Assembly (NCBI GenBank): GCA_002439165.1
Contig: DJTE01000002.1
Coordinates: 263,133 to 327,132, forward strand
Length of the DNA stretch: 64,000 nucleotides
Origin: Chryseobacterium indologenes
GTDB taxonomy: Bacteria; Bacteroidota; Bacteroidia; Flavobacteriales; Weeksellaceae
Direction of reading: 5' to 3'
Shown here: piece after piece, positions 24,731 through 31,314 of the stretch
How the letters are laid out: every line of letters begins with the position of its first letter
How positions within the stretch are numbered: position 1 is the first letter of the stretch
Made by a program: the position numbers and the translations under genes
The notes under the pieces: model-generated
Databases searched by the model: none
Told to the model about the DNA's origin: nothing
The model's input: only the letters and a program-made list of their open reading frames with translations

Positions 24731-25717
24731 ATGAGCAAAAAATGTGTTGCCGTTGTCATGGGAGGCTATTCTGACGAATATGTCGTTTCTTTAAAAAGCG
24801 GTCAGCTGATCTATGATTCTCTGGACAGAAATCTGTATGATGTATATAAGGTAGTGATTCTTAAAGATGAATGGTATTTCCTGGACGAGAATGATAAAAA
24901 ATATGAAATCAACAGAGGAGACTTCTCTGTAACAACAGATACCGGTGAAATCCTGAAATTTGATGTCTGCTTTAATATTATACACGGTACACCGGGTGAA
25001 AACGGGATACTTCAGGCCTACTGGGATGCCATAGGACAAAAATATACCGGATGCGGCTTTTATCAGAGTGCTTTAACATTCAATAAAAAAGACACACTGG
25101 CCGTATTGTCTAAATACGGAATTCCTGCTGCCAAAAGCATCTATTTAAGAAAAGGAGAAGCCATCAACATCGATGAGATCACAGAAAGCCTGGGGCTTCC
25201 TCTTTTTGTAAAGCCGAACCAGTCCGGATCTTCCCTCGGAATTTCCAAAGTAAAGGAAAAATCTGAGCTGATTGCCGCCACAGAAGTTGCTTTCAAAGAA
25301 GACAACGAAATTCTTATCGAAAGCTTCCTGAACGGAATGGAAGTTTCCGTAGGAGTTATTGACTTCAAGGGAGAAACCATCGTTTTAGGAATCACTGAAA
25401 TTGTTCCTACCAATGAATTCTTTGATTATGAAGCCAAATATGAAGGCGCTTCCGAAGAAATTACGCCCGCAAGAATTGATGATGCCACCAGACTGAGAGT
25501 GGAAGAAATCGCAAAAAGAGCTTATAACTCATTAGGAATGAGTGGTTTTTCAAGAAGTGAATTTATCCTGATGGACGGAATTCCATACATGCTTGAAATG
25601 AATACCAATCCAGGTTTTTCTCCGGCCAGCATCCTGCCGCAACAGGCAAGACATTACGGAATCTCTATCATGGATCTTTGCGGAAACGAAGTAGAAAAAG
25701 CTTTACTTAAAAAATAG
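24731..25717 (+). CDS. ddl: D-alanine--D-alanine ligase
   Basis: The enzyme joins two D-alanines for the peptidoglycan stem peptide. It shows VVMGGYSDEYVVSLKSG near the start, FNIIHGTPGENG, the ATP-grasp LPLFVKPNQSGSSLGISKV and, near the end, MLEMNTNPGFSPASILPQQA with the metal ligands. I prefer ATG 24731 (MSKKCVAV); an alternative ATG lies two codons upstream at 24725. The gene is divergent from the PASTA protein and precedes coaD. Confidence 0.96.
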   Translation: MSKKCVAVVMGGYSDEYVVSLKSGQLIYDSLDRNLYDVYKVVILKDEWYFLDENDKKYEINRGDFSVTTDTGEILKFDVCFNIIHGTPGENGILQAYWDAIGQKYTGCGFYQSALTFNKKDTLAVLSKYGIPAAKSIYLRKGEAINIDEITESLGLPLFVKPNQSGSSLGISKVKEKSELIAATEVAFKEDNEILIESFLNGMEVSVGVIDFKGETIVLGITEIVPTNEFFDYEAKYEGASEEITPARIDDATRLRVEEIAKRAYNSLGMSGFSRSEFILMDGIPYMLEMNTNPGFSPASILPQQARHYGISIMDLCGNEVEKALLKK

Positions 25718-25802
25718 AAAGTAGTAGGGATAAATTATAGGTATGCTGTAAAAAACACATGCAGCCCGTTCTTTATCACTCAAAATTCATAACTCATACA
25801 AC

Positions 25803-26267
25803 ATGAAAATTGCTGTTTTCCCCGGATCATTTGATCCTATTACCCTGGGACATTATGATATTATAGAAAGAGCGGCTCCGCTTTTTGATAAATTAATTAT
25901 TGCAATCGGGCAGAATTCCCAAAAAAAATATATGTTCCCTCTTGAAAAAAGAATGGAATTCATCCAAAACTCGGTAGCGGAATTTCCGAATGTAGAAGTA
26001 GATTATTTTGAAGGTTTAACAGTAGATTACTGTTTTGAAAAAAATGCCCAGTTCATCATCAGGGGATTAAGAAACCCCGCCGATTTTGAATTTGAAAAAG
26101 CCATCGCTCACACCAACCGGACACTGGCCCACAAAAAACTGGAAACCGTATTCCTTTTAACCTCATCCGGAAAATCCTTCATCAGCAGCAGTATTGTCCG
26201 GGAGATCATCAACCACGGAGGAGAATACGAACTTTTGGTTCCGGACTCGGTGAGAGTAGAGAAATGA
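25803..26267 (+). CDS. coaD: Phosphopantetheine adenylyltransferase
   Basis: This 154-residue enzyme makes dephospho-CoA from 4'-phosphopantetheine and ATP. It has the nucleotidyltransferase GSFDPITLGHYDII (TxGH motif), FIIRGLRNPADFEFE, and the closing SSGKSFISSSIVREI. The length is standard. Its stop codon at 26265-26267 is followed within two bases by the first repeat of the four-helix-bundle unit, so any native downstream region has been replaced or displaced. Confidence 0.97.
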   Translation: MKIAVFPGSFDPITLGHYDIIERAAPLFDKLIIAIGQNSQKKYMFPLEKRMEFIQNSVAEFPNVEVDYFEGLTVDYCFEKNAQFIIRGLRNPADFEFEKAIAHTNRTLAHKKLETVFLLTSSGKSFISSSIVREIINHGGEYELLVPDSVRVEK

Positions 26268-26268
26268 G

Positions 26269-26296
26269 TAATCGGTAATGAGCAATAAGTAATTTT
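26269..26296 (+). repeat. Repeat R1 (28 bp), identical to R3
   Basis: Starts two bases after the coaD stop. It is identical to 26716-26743 and contains the 19-bp core that is inverted at 26684-26702. Confidence 0.9.
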
Positions 26297-26307
26297 GAGG
26301 TCATCAT

Positions 26308-26661
26308 ATGGAATATAATCAGATTTTCAGAGATAGAACTAAAAGCTTTGCCATTTGTATCATTAAGGCTTTGTCTTCTCTTCCTTATTCTGATGATATT
26401 TCGGTGATAAGAAAACAGATAATAAGATCGGTTACCTCAGTTGCTGCGAATTACAGAGCTGTTTGCAGATCAAGATCTGACAAAGAAAAATTTGCCAAAA
26501 TCTGTATTGTCGTTGAAGAAATCGATGAAACACAATTCTGGCTCGAGATTATTGAAGAAATGCAATATCTGAGTCATGAAAAAATATTGGATTTAAAAAC
26601 AGAGTGTGAAGAACTGGTGAAAGTGATGACTAAATACAAATTCAAACTATCTAAGATATAA
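26308..26661 (+). CDS. Four-helix-bundle protein (23S rRNA IVS-protein/S23 family)
   Basis: The 117-residue protein matches the family first known from intervening sequences of spirochete 23S rRNA and close in fold to the Avd accessory protein of diversity-generating retroelements. It has the core FAICIIKALSSLP, the conserved QIIRSVTSVAANYRAVCRSRSDKEKFAKICIV segment (QIxRS/N-x-NYxEA-like), FWLEIIEE and a charged C-terminal helix. The members are thought to bind nucleic acid through a basic surface. No reverse transcriptase, template repeat or variable protein lies near, so it is not part of a retroelement here. It is enclosed by inverted repeats; function unknown. Confidence 0.88.
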   Translation: MEYNQIFRDRTKSFAICIIKALSSLPYSDDISVIRKQIIRSVTSVAANYRAVCRSRSDKEKFAKICIVVEEIDETQFWLEIIEEMQYLSHEKILDLKTECEELVKVMTKYKFKLSKI

Positions 26662-26672
26662 AGACACATCGT

Positions 26673-26708
26673 TTTTATTACCCATTACTTATTGCTCATT
26701 ACTCATTA
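26673..26708 (-). repeat. Repeat R2, inverted partner of R1/R3
   Basis: Holds the exact reverse complement (26684-26702) of the 19-bp core of R1 and R3. With R3 (26722-26740) it can form a perfect 19-bp hairpin with a 19-base loop. Confidence 0.88.
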
Positions 26709-26715
26709 TTTATGG

Positions 26716-26743
26716 TAATCGGTAATGAGCAATAAGTAATTTT
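26716..26743 (+). repeat. Repeat R3, identical to R1
   Basis: All 28 bases equal those at 26269-26296. It starts the second, decayed unit. Confidence 0.9.
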
Positions 26744-26826
26744 CCGAAAAAAATCTTACATTTAAAAGCAGAATGTAAAGGTTATAAAATATTCCATTCT
26801 AATGATCACCGAATGAAATGGCATAA
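26744..26826 (+). pseudogene. Relic of a second four-helix-bundle gene (3' fragment)
   Basis: From 26748 one frame reads KKILHLKAECK, against EKILDLKTECE near the C-terminus of the intact neighbour (residues around 90). The DNA alignment is GAAAAAATnTTnnATTTAAAAnCAGAnTGTnAAG in both. The rest of the gene is missing, and the fragment is bounded by R3 and R4 in the same geometry as the intact unit. It is therefore the remnant of a paralogous copy after an internal deletion. Confidence 0.65.
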
Positions 26827-26867
26827 TTTTTATTACCCATTGCTCATTGCTCATTACCCATCATTAT
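26827..26867 (-). repeat. Repeat R4, variant inverted repeat ending at the TRIC-gene start
   Basis: A diverged copy of R2: the word ATTACCCATTGCTCATTGC and the shared 12-mer ATTGCTCATTAC (26846-26857). It ends directly before the ATG at 26868, so it supplies the leader of the next gene. Confidence 0.8.
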
Positions 26868-27500
26868 ATGCACGAACAGTTCAATTTTGCCATAGAAGTT
26901 CTCGGAACTATTTCCTTTGCCATGTCAGGGAGTTTTGCAGCGATGCAGAAACGTCTTGATCCGTTTGGTGTGCTCATTATTGCGTTCGTCACATCCGTAG
27001 GCGGAGGAACAGTAAGGGATCTTCTGCTCGATATTCCTGTTTTCTGGATGCATGATCTCCTCACCTGTGCCCTGATTCTGATAACCGGAATTTTTGCTAT
27101 GGTATTCAAATCCATTGAAAAGAATTTTAAAGTTACCCTGTTTATCTTCGACAGTTTCGGATTGGGTCTTTTCACCATTATCGGAGTTCAGAAAGGTTTA
27201 AACGCCGGGATCCATCCATTAATATGTATTGCCCTGGGGACCATTACCGGATGTTTCGGAGGGATTATCCGGGATATTCTGCTGAACAGGATTCCTCTGA
27301 TCTTCAGAAAAGAAATTTATGCGACTGCATGTATTGTAGGCGGGGCATCATTTCTTCTGATGACTAAATTCACCTCATTATCCTATACATTCATCCAGAT
27401 CTTTACCATTATACTGATTGTTGCCATCAGAACACTGGCGGTAAAATATCAGTGGCAGATGCCTAAGTTTTACGGCTATGATCAGAACTCGGAAATGTAA
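26868..27500 (+). CDS. TRIC-type (UPF0126) cation channel family protein
   Basis: The 210-residue membrane protein has seven hydrophobic segments arranged as two related halves. Each half carries the family's glycine motif: FVTSVGGGTVRDLLLD near 40-56 and GTITGCFGGIIRDILLN near 125-141. TRIC channels conduct potassium; bacterial members may also move other small solutes. The ATG at 26868 lies right after repeat R4; a TTG at 26847 would put seven residues into the repeat and is rejected. A bidirectional terminator follows. Confidence 0.92.
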   Translation: MHEQFNFAIEVLGTISFAMSGSFAAMQKRLDPFGVLIIAFVTSVGGGTVRDLLLDIPVFWMHDLLTCALILITGIFAMVFKSIEKNFKVTLFIFDSFGLGLFTIIGVQKGLNAGIHPLICIALGTITGCFGGIIRDILLNRIPLIFRKEIYATACIVGGASFLLMTKFTSLSYTFIQIFTIILIVAIRTLAVKYQWQMPKFYGYDQNSEM

Positions 27501-27521
27501 TTCACAGTGTAATCAAAATAA

Positions 27522-27548
27522 AAAAGCACCTGGGGTCCAGGTGCTTTT
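27522..27548. terminator. Bidirectional terminator
   Basis: AAAAGCACCTGG/CCAGGTGCTTTT is a perfect 12-bp stem with a 3-base loop between convergent genes. Confidence 0.92.
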
Positions 27549-27558
27549 GTTTTATGTG

Positions 27559-28128
27559 TTAGAAGAATTTCCCTCTCTGTCTCATGTTTGGATTATGCAT
27601 ATGCTTCTGCATGGTAGGCATTTTCAGCTGGTCTTTCATCATTTTGATCTGATCCGTCATCATTCCTGCACTGTCTAATCTTTTGGCTTCGTCCAGAAGT
27701 TTCTGACCTTCCTGTTTTCTTCCTTTGGATATCGCAGCAGCAGCCAGGTTTAAGGTAGCCATCGCTCTGTCATGCTTCATATTCAGTCCATATTCCAGAG
27801 CTTTCTTCATTAAAGGCTCTACTTTGGCAGGATGTGCCTGTGCCTGCGTAAGACCTAATAAATAATGATAGTATCCGTATTGGGACTTATGAAGCTGTGT
27901 CTGGTAATTCGTGATATGCGTTAACCAGTCAGCGGCTTTTTCCATATTCTGTTTTCTCAGCTGCCAGAAAGCAAGGAGAATATATTCGTTTTTAAAGAAA
28001 AGTAAGATCGGCAGTGAAGCCATAAGGAATACAACGATTCCCCAGCCTAAACTTCTCGTAAATTTCATCATATAAAGTCCTAAAAGGATAAGAACTGCCG
28101 CAATTACAATTTTTATGTATTTATTCAT
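27559..28128 (-). CDS. Membrane protein with TPR-like helical repeats
   Basis: The 189-residue protein has two close membrane helices (about 5-21 and 27-46). The following 120 residues are helical with TPR-like spacing (KAADWLTHITNYQTQLH, YGYYHYLLGLTQAQ, HDRAMATLNLAAAAISKGRKQEGQKLLDEAKRL), placed in the cytoplasm by the positive-inside rule, and the tail is rich in methionine and basic residues. I recognise no named family. It probably acts as a scaffold; partner unknown. It lies upstream of the shared terminator and downstream of folA on the same strand. Confidence 0.7.
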   Translation of the reverse strand: MNKYIKIVIAAVLILLGLYMMKFTRSLGWGIVVFLMASLPILLFFKNEYILLAFWQLRKQNMEKAADWLTHITNYQTQLHKSQYGYYHYLLGLTQAQAHPAKVEPLMKKALEYGLNMKHDRAMATLNLAAAAISKGRKQEGQKLLDEAKRLDSAGMMTDQIKMMKDQLKMPTMQKHMHNPNMRQRGKFF

Positions 28129-28197
28129 TATTCAATTTTAGAAGTGCAAAGATAAAGAATTTAGAGGTTAGAACCCAGAACTTGGAACTTAGAATTT

Positions 28198-28698
28198 TTA
28201 CACGTCTTCAGTCCTGATTCTTTCAAACGTCTGAAAACAGAAATCGTACGAATTTTTCTCATCCTTCTCATGACAGGTTTCATCTGTTTTCATCCAGATT
28301 TTCGGATCTATCTTTGGAAAAAAAGTATCGGCTTCCAGATCTGCTTTCACCAGAGTAACTTCAAGTCTGTCTACCAGATTCATCGTCTGCTCATAAATAT
28401 TTCCTCCACCAATAATGAAAATATCCTCATCAATCTTTTTTGCAAATTTTACAGCCTCTTTGATGCTACCCACAATAAGAATCCCTTCTTCAAACCAGTC
28501 GTTTTTTCTGGAAACAACAATATTGGTACGGTTGGGAAGTGGTTTTCCAATACTTTCATATGTTTTCCTTCCCATAATTACAGGGTGTCCTGAAGTAATT
28601 TCTTTAAAGTGTTTCAGATCTTTAGGAAGATGCCAGAGCAGTTTGTTATCAAAGCCGATCTCATTCTTCTGTCCCATCGCTACCACGATTGTTGTCAT
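28198..28698 (-). CDS. folA: Dihydrofolate reductase
   Basis: The 166-residue enzyme reduces dihydrofolate with NADPH. It shows IVVAMGQKNEIGFDNKLLWHLPKDLKHFKEIT, with the usual acidic residue in LPKDLKHF, GHPVIMGRKTYESIGKPLPNRTNIVVSR, and FIIGGGNIYEQTM. I start it at ATG 28696-28698 because the -7 box TAATTTTG (minus strand 28714-28721) lies inside the longer frame. It is divergent from the lemA-type operon. Confidence 0.95.
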   Translation of the reverse strand: MTTIVVAMGQKNEIGFDNKLLWHLPKDLKHFKEITSGHPVIMGRKTYESIGKPLPNRTNIVVSRKNDWFEEGILIVGSIKEAVKFAKKIDEDIFIIGGGNIYEQTMNLVDRLEVTLVKADLEADTFFPKIDPKIWMKTDETCHEKDEKNSYDFCFQTFERIRTEDV

Positions 28699-28713
28699 TC
28701 TAATAATTTTCTG

Positions 28714-28741
28714 CAAAATTAGCACATAATTTGTATATTTG
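28714..28741. promoter_or_regulatory. Divergent -7 boxes of folA and the LemA operon
   Basis: TAATTTTG on the minus strand (28714-28721) serves folA, and TATATTTG on the plus strand (28734-28741) serves the LemA gene. CTG at 28711-28713 takes the place of the upstream TTG of the plus promoter. Confidence 0.5.
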
Positions 28742-28770
28742 ATTAGCACAAAAAATTAAAAAAATAAACT

Positions 28771-29382
28771 ATGAAAAATAAAGGCTGTCTGAGCGCAGGA
28801 ACTATCGGTATCGCGCTGCTTATCATTGTTGCAGTTATTTTCTTCTGGGGAAAAAGCGGCTACAACAATTTCGTTAACAAAGAACAGAATGTAGATGCCA
28901 AATGGTCCAATATTGAGACTGTTTACCAGAAAAGAGCCAATCTTATTCCTAATCTGGAAAGAACCATTAAATCGTATTCCAAATTCGAACAGGAAACTTT
29001 AACAAAAGTAGTGGAAGCCCGTTCTAAGGCAACTTCTATCAATATTGACCCTACGAATATGACTGAAGCTGATATGGCTAAATTCCAGGCAGCACAGGGA
29101 GAATTATCCGGAGCATTAAGCAGGCTGATGGCTGTAGTGGAATCTTATCCAAACCTGAAAGCTGACCAACAGTATATCAACTTCCAGAGAGAGTATACAG
29201 CTATTGAAAACAGCATCAGGACCGAAACGGTTTATTATAATGATGCCGCTAAAGAATACAACACTTCCATCAAAACGTTCCCGAATAACATTCTGGCCAA
29301 TTTTACCAACTTTAAAGAAAAACCTTATTTCAAGGCAGAAGCCGGAGCTAATAAAGCGCCTGAAGTATTCAAAGATGAATAA
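28771..29382 (+). CDS. LemA family protein
   Basis: The 203-residue protein has one N-terminal membrane helix (about 9-26) and the LemA core YNNFVNKEQNVDAKWSNIETVYQKRANLIPNL, then YPNLKADQQYINFQREYTAIENSI and YYNDAAKEYNTSIKTFPNN. The helical body is thought to lie outside the cytoplasm. The function is not established. It overlaps the next gene by 8 bases and forms a three-gene unit with two TPM proteins, a conserved pairing. Confidence 0.92.
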   Translation: MKNKGCLSAGTIGIALLIIVAVIFFWGKSGYNNFVNKEQNVDAKWSNIETVYQKRANLIPNLERTIKSYSKFEQETLTKVVEARSKATSINIDPTNMTEADMAKFQAAQGELSGALSRLMAVVESYPNLKADQQYINFQREYTAIENSIRTETVYYNDAAKEYNTSIKTFPNNILANFTNFKEKPYFKAEAGANKAPEVFKDE

Positions 29383-29803
29383 ATTCCTGACCCATCAGCA
29401 GATTGGTTCCCTTGTGGAGGCCATACAGTCGGCAGAAGAACATTCTACGGGTGAAATCAGAGTGCACATAGACTCCAATACCGAAGACCGGAATGCACAG
29501 ACTGCATTTGAGGTTTTCAAGGAACTCTGTATGAATAAAACGGCCGACAGGAATGCTGTGCTCTTTCATGTGAATTTTCAGAAAAAATACCTCACCATTA
29601 TCGGTGATATCGGGATTCATGATAAAGTACACCAATCCTACTGGGATCATCTTCATGATTATATCACCACTGAATTTGCCAAAGGAAATTATTACAAAGC
29701 GCTGAAAAGCGCTATCCTGGAAACCGGTATTGAGTTAAAAAAATATTTTCCCGTACAGGGAGAAAACCCCAACCAGCTCCCCAATGAAATTACGTTCTCT
29801 TAA
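29375..29803 (+). CDS. TPM-domain protein, soluble
   Basis: The 142-residue protein starts at ATG 29375 within the end of the LemA gene. Longer frames overlap LemA in another frame and lack its codon character. It has the TPM fold: HSTGEIRVHIDS, RNAVLFHVNFQKKYLTIIGDIGIHDKV, and YYKALKSAILETGIEL. No signal peptide or membrane helix is visible, so it is probably cytoplasmic. TPM domains include acid phosphatases. It overlaps the following TPM gene by 20 bases. Confidence 0.88.
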   Translation: MNKFLTHQQIGSLVEAIQSAEEHSTGEIRVHIDSNTEDRNAQTAFEVFKELCMNKTADRNAVLFHVNFQKKYLTIIGDIGIHDKVHQSYWDHLHDYITTEFAKGNYYKALKSAILETGIELKKYFPVQGENPNQLPNEITFS

Positions 29804-30599
29804 AATAGTATTTTCATTTATTCTGCTCTGCTTTTACACTTTTGTATCAGCACAGTATACCATTCCCCCCAAGCCGGCAGTTCTTTACCCTGTTGTAGAT
29901 GAAGCCGGGCTGCTTACCCGGCAGGAAATCAATGAGCTGAACAATAAGCTGATTAAATTTGCAGACTCCACCTCAACGGAAATTGAAGTTGTCATCATTC
30001 GGTCTACCAAAGGAGAAGACATTAATTTTCTGGCAACAATGTTCGGTGAGAAATGGGGAATCGGGAAAAAAGGGGTGGATAACGGTGTTGTCTTTCTGAT
30101 CGCATCGGAAGACCGTACGATGGCCATCCAGCAGGGAAGAGCCGTAGAACAGTATCTTACCGCTTCAGTAGCAGGACAGATCATTGATTATATCGTAACC
30201 CCTCATTTCAGACAGGGAAACTGGTATGAAGGGATTAACCGCGGTACTTCAGCAATCATGGAAGCTGTTGAAGGAAAGTTCAAACCAGCAGAGCCCTCAT
30301 CATCTTCCGGCAGCGGAAGTGCCTTGAAAATACTCATCATTGCATTTGTTATTTTTATCATCATCGCCATTCTCTTCGGAAATAAAGGAGGAGGAGGACG
30401 TGGCGGCGGAAATTATGATGACGATGATGTGATTATCACCAGACGCGGGCGCAGAAATTATCCCGGCGGATTCTTTCCTTTCCCGGGAGGCTTCGGAGGT
30501 GGCGGTTTTGGAGGAGGAAGTTCCGGAGGTGGCGGAGGTTTCGGCGGCTTCGGTGGAGGCGGAAGCTTCGGTGGCGGAGGTGCATCCGGCGGATGGTAA
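29784..30599 (+). CDS. YgcG-type TPM-domain membrane protein with Gly-rich tail
   Basis: The 271-residue product has a signal peptide ending in VSAQ, a TPM domain (about 35-170: VVDEAGLLTRQEINELNNKL, TEIEVVIIRSTKG, GVVFLIASEDRTMAIQQGRAVE), a membrane helix (about 182-199) and a glycine-rich tail of about 70 residues with an acidic DDDDV patch. The TPM domain faces the periplasm. The gene is the third of the LemA/TPM/TPM operon, and the tail is low-complexity, as in other YgcG-type proteins. Confidence 0.9.
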   Translation: MKLRSLKIVFSFILLCFYTFVSAQYTIPPKPAVLYPVVDEAGLLTRQEINELNNKLIKFADSTSTEIEVVIIRSTKGEDINFLATMFGEKWGIGKKGVDNGVVFLIASEDRTMAIQQGRAVEQYLTASVAGQIIDYIVTPHFRQGNWYEGINRGTSAIMEAVEGKFKPAEPSSSSGSGSALKILIIAFVIFIIIAILFGNKGGGGRGGGNYDDDDVIITRRGRRNYPGGFFPFPGGFGGGGFGGGSSGGGGGFGGFGGGGSFGGGGASGGW

Positions 30600-30624
30600 C
30601 TTAACACTATTTAAAATTCAACAT

Positions 30625-30650
30625 AATCGGGCTAAACAGTCCGATTTTTT
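30625..30650 (+). terminator. Intrinsic terminator of the LemA/TPM operon
   Basis: A 9-bp stem with one G-T pair (30625-30633, 30638-30646), an AAAC loop and a following T run. Confidence 0.8.
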
Positions 30651-30789
30651 ATTTAAAATACTAAAAAACAAAACTTTCTTTATTCTTTTTAACATTAAAT
30701 TCAGTTTTATATATTAAAAAATTAACAAACCAATACAAAAACTGGTTTTAATTCAATTTTTTTTCATTATATTTACTGAAAACAGGTTT

Positions 30790-31311
30790 ATGAAGAAGAC
30801 GCTGGTAGTTTTTGCCCATCCTTATCTGGAGCACTCCAATTCGAATGTGGAGCTCATTAATTTCTATGTGCGCCACCAGCATTATACTTTAAGAGACCTT
30901 TACGAAGAATACCCTGACTTTCATATTGCCGCTTTCAGGGAAAGGAAACGCCTGAAAAACTATGACCGCTTTATTTTCCAGTTCCCGCTCATCTGGTTCG
31001 GAATGCCTCCTCTGCTGAGATTGTGGATTGATGAAGTTTTCAACAGGGAATGGCTGAAGGAGAATGAAGAAAATCCGCTGGAAGGCAAAGAAGTTTATAT
31101 CCTCGTCACCACCGGGGGGAAAGAAAGATCTTTCAGCAAAAACGGAACCTACCGGTATACTGTTGATGAGCTGATCAGCGGACTGATCGTCTCTTTAAAG
31201 GTTTTCAAAGCAGATATTAAACACATCAAAATTGTATACGAAGCCAACAAGCTCAGTAAAAAACAAATTATCCTACATAAAAAAGAATTTTCAGAACTTT
31301 TGAATCAGTAG
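30790..31311 (+). CDS. KefF/KefG-type NAD(P)H quinone oxidoreductase
   Basis: The 173-residue flavodoxin-fold protein opens with LVVFAHPYLEHSNSN, has YDRFIFQFPLIWFGMPPLLRLWIDEVF and VYILVTTGGKERSF, as in the KefF/KefG subunits that activate glutathione-gated potassium efflux. A KefC-like antiporter follows 3 bases downstream, which makes the assignment secure by context. It binds FMN and can reduce quinones. No consensus promoter is evident. Confidence 0.92.
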   Translation: MKKTLVVFAHPYLEHSNSNVELINFYVRHQHYTLRDLYEEYPDFHIAAFRERKRLKNYDRFIFQFPLIWFGMPPLLRLWIDEVFNREWLKENEENPLEGKEVYILVTTGGKERSFSKNGTYRYTVDELISGLIVSLKVFKADIKHIKIVYEANKLSKKQIILHKKEFSELLNQ

Positions 31312-31314
31312 TCT

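Larger units (their letters stand above)
26269..26708 (+). mobile_element. Inverted-repeat-bounded four-helix-bundle unit
   Basis: A 19-bp sequence (GTAATGAGCAATAAGTAAT at 26275-26293) recurs exactly inverted at 26684-26702, enclosing about 390 bases that consist almost only of the four-helix-bundle gene. The left copy belongs to a 28-bp repeat (26269-26296) found again, identical, at 26716-26743. The organisation recalls intervening-sequence elements of 23S rRNA genes, which encode the same protein fold, but this one sits between coaD and a channel gene. No transposase is present, so mobility is inference. Confidence 0.55.

Noticed and set aside
26308..26661. Diversity-generating retroelement (four-helix Avd-like protein)
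   Set aside because: No reverse transcriptase, template/variable repeat pair or target protein lies nearby; only the fold agrees.
29204..29374. Longer N-terminus for the soluble TPM protein
   Set aside because: It lies inside the LemA gene in another frame; the ATG at 29375 gives the expected start.
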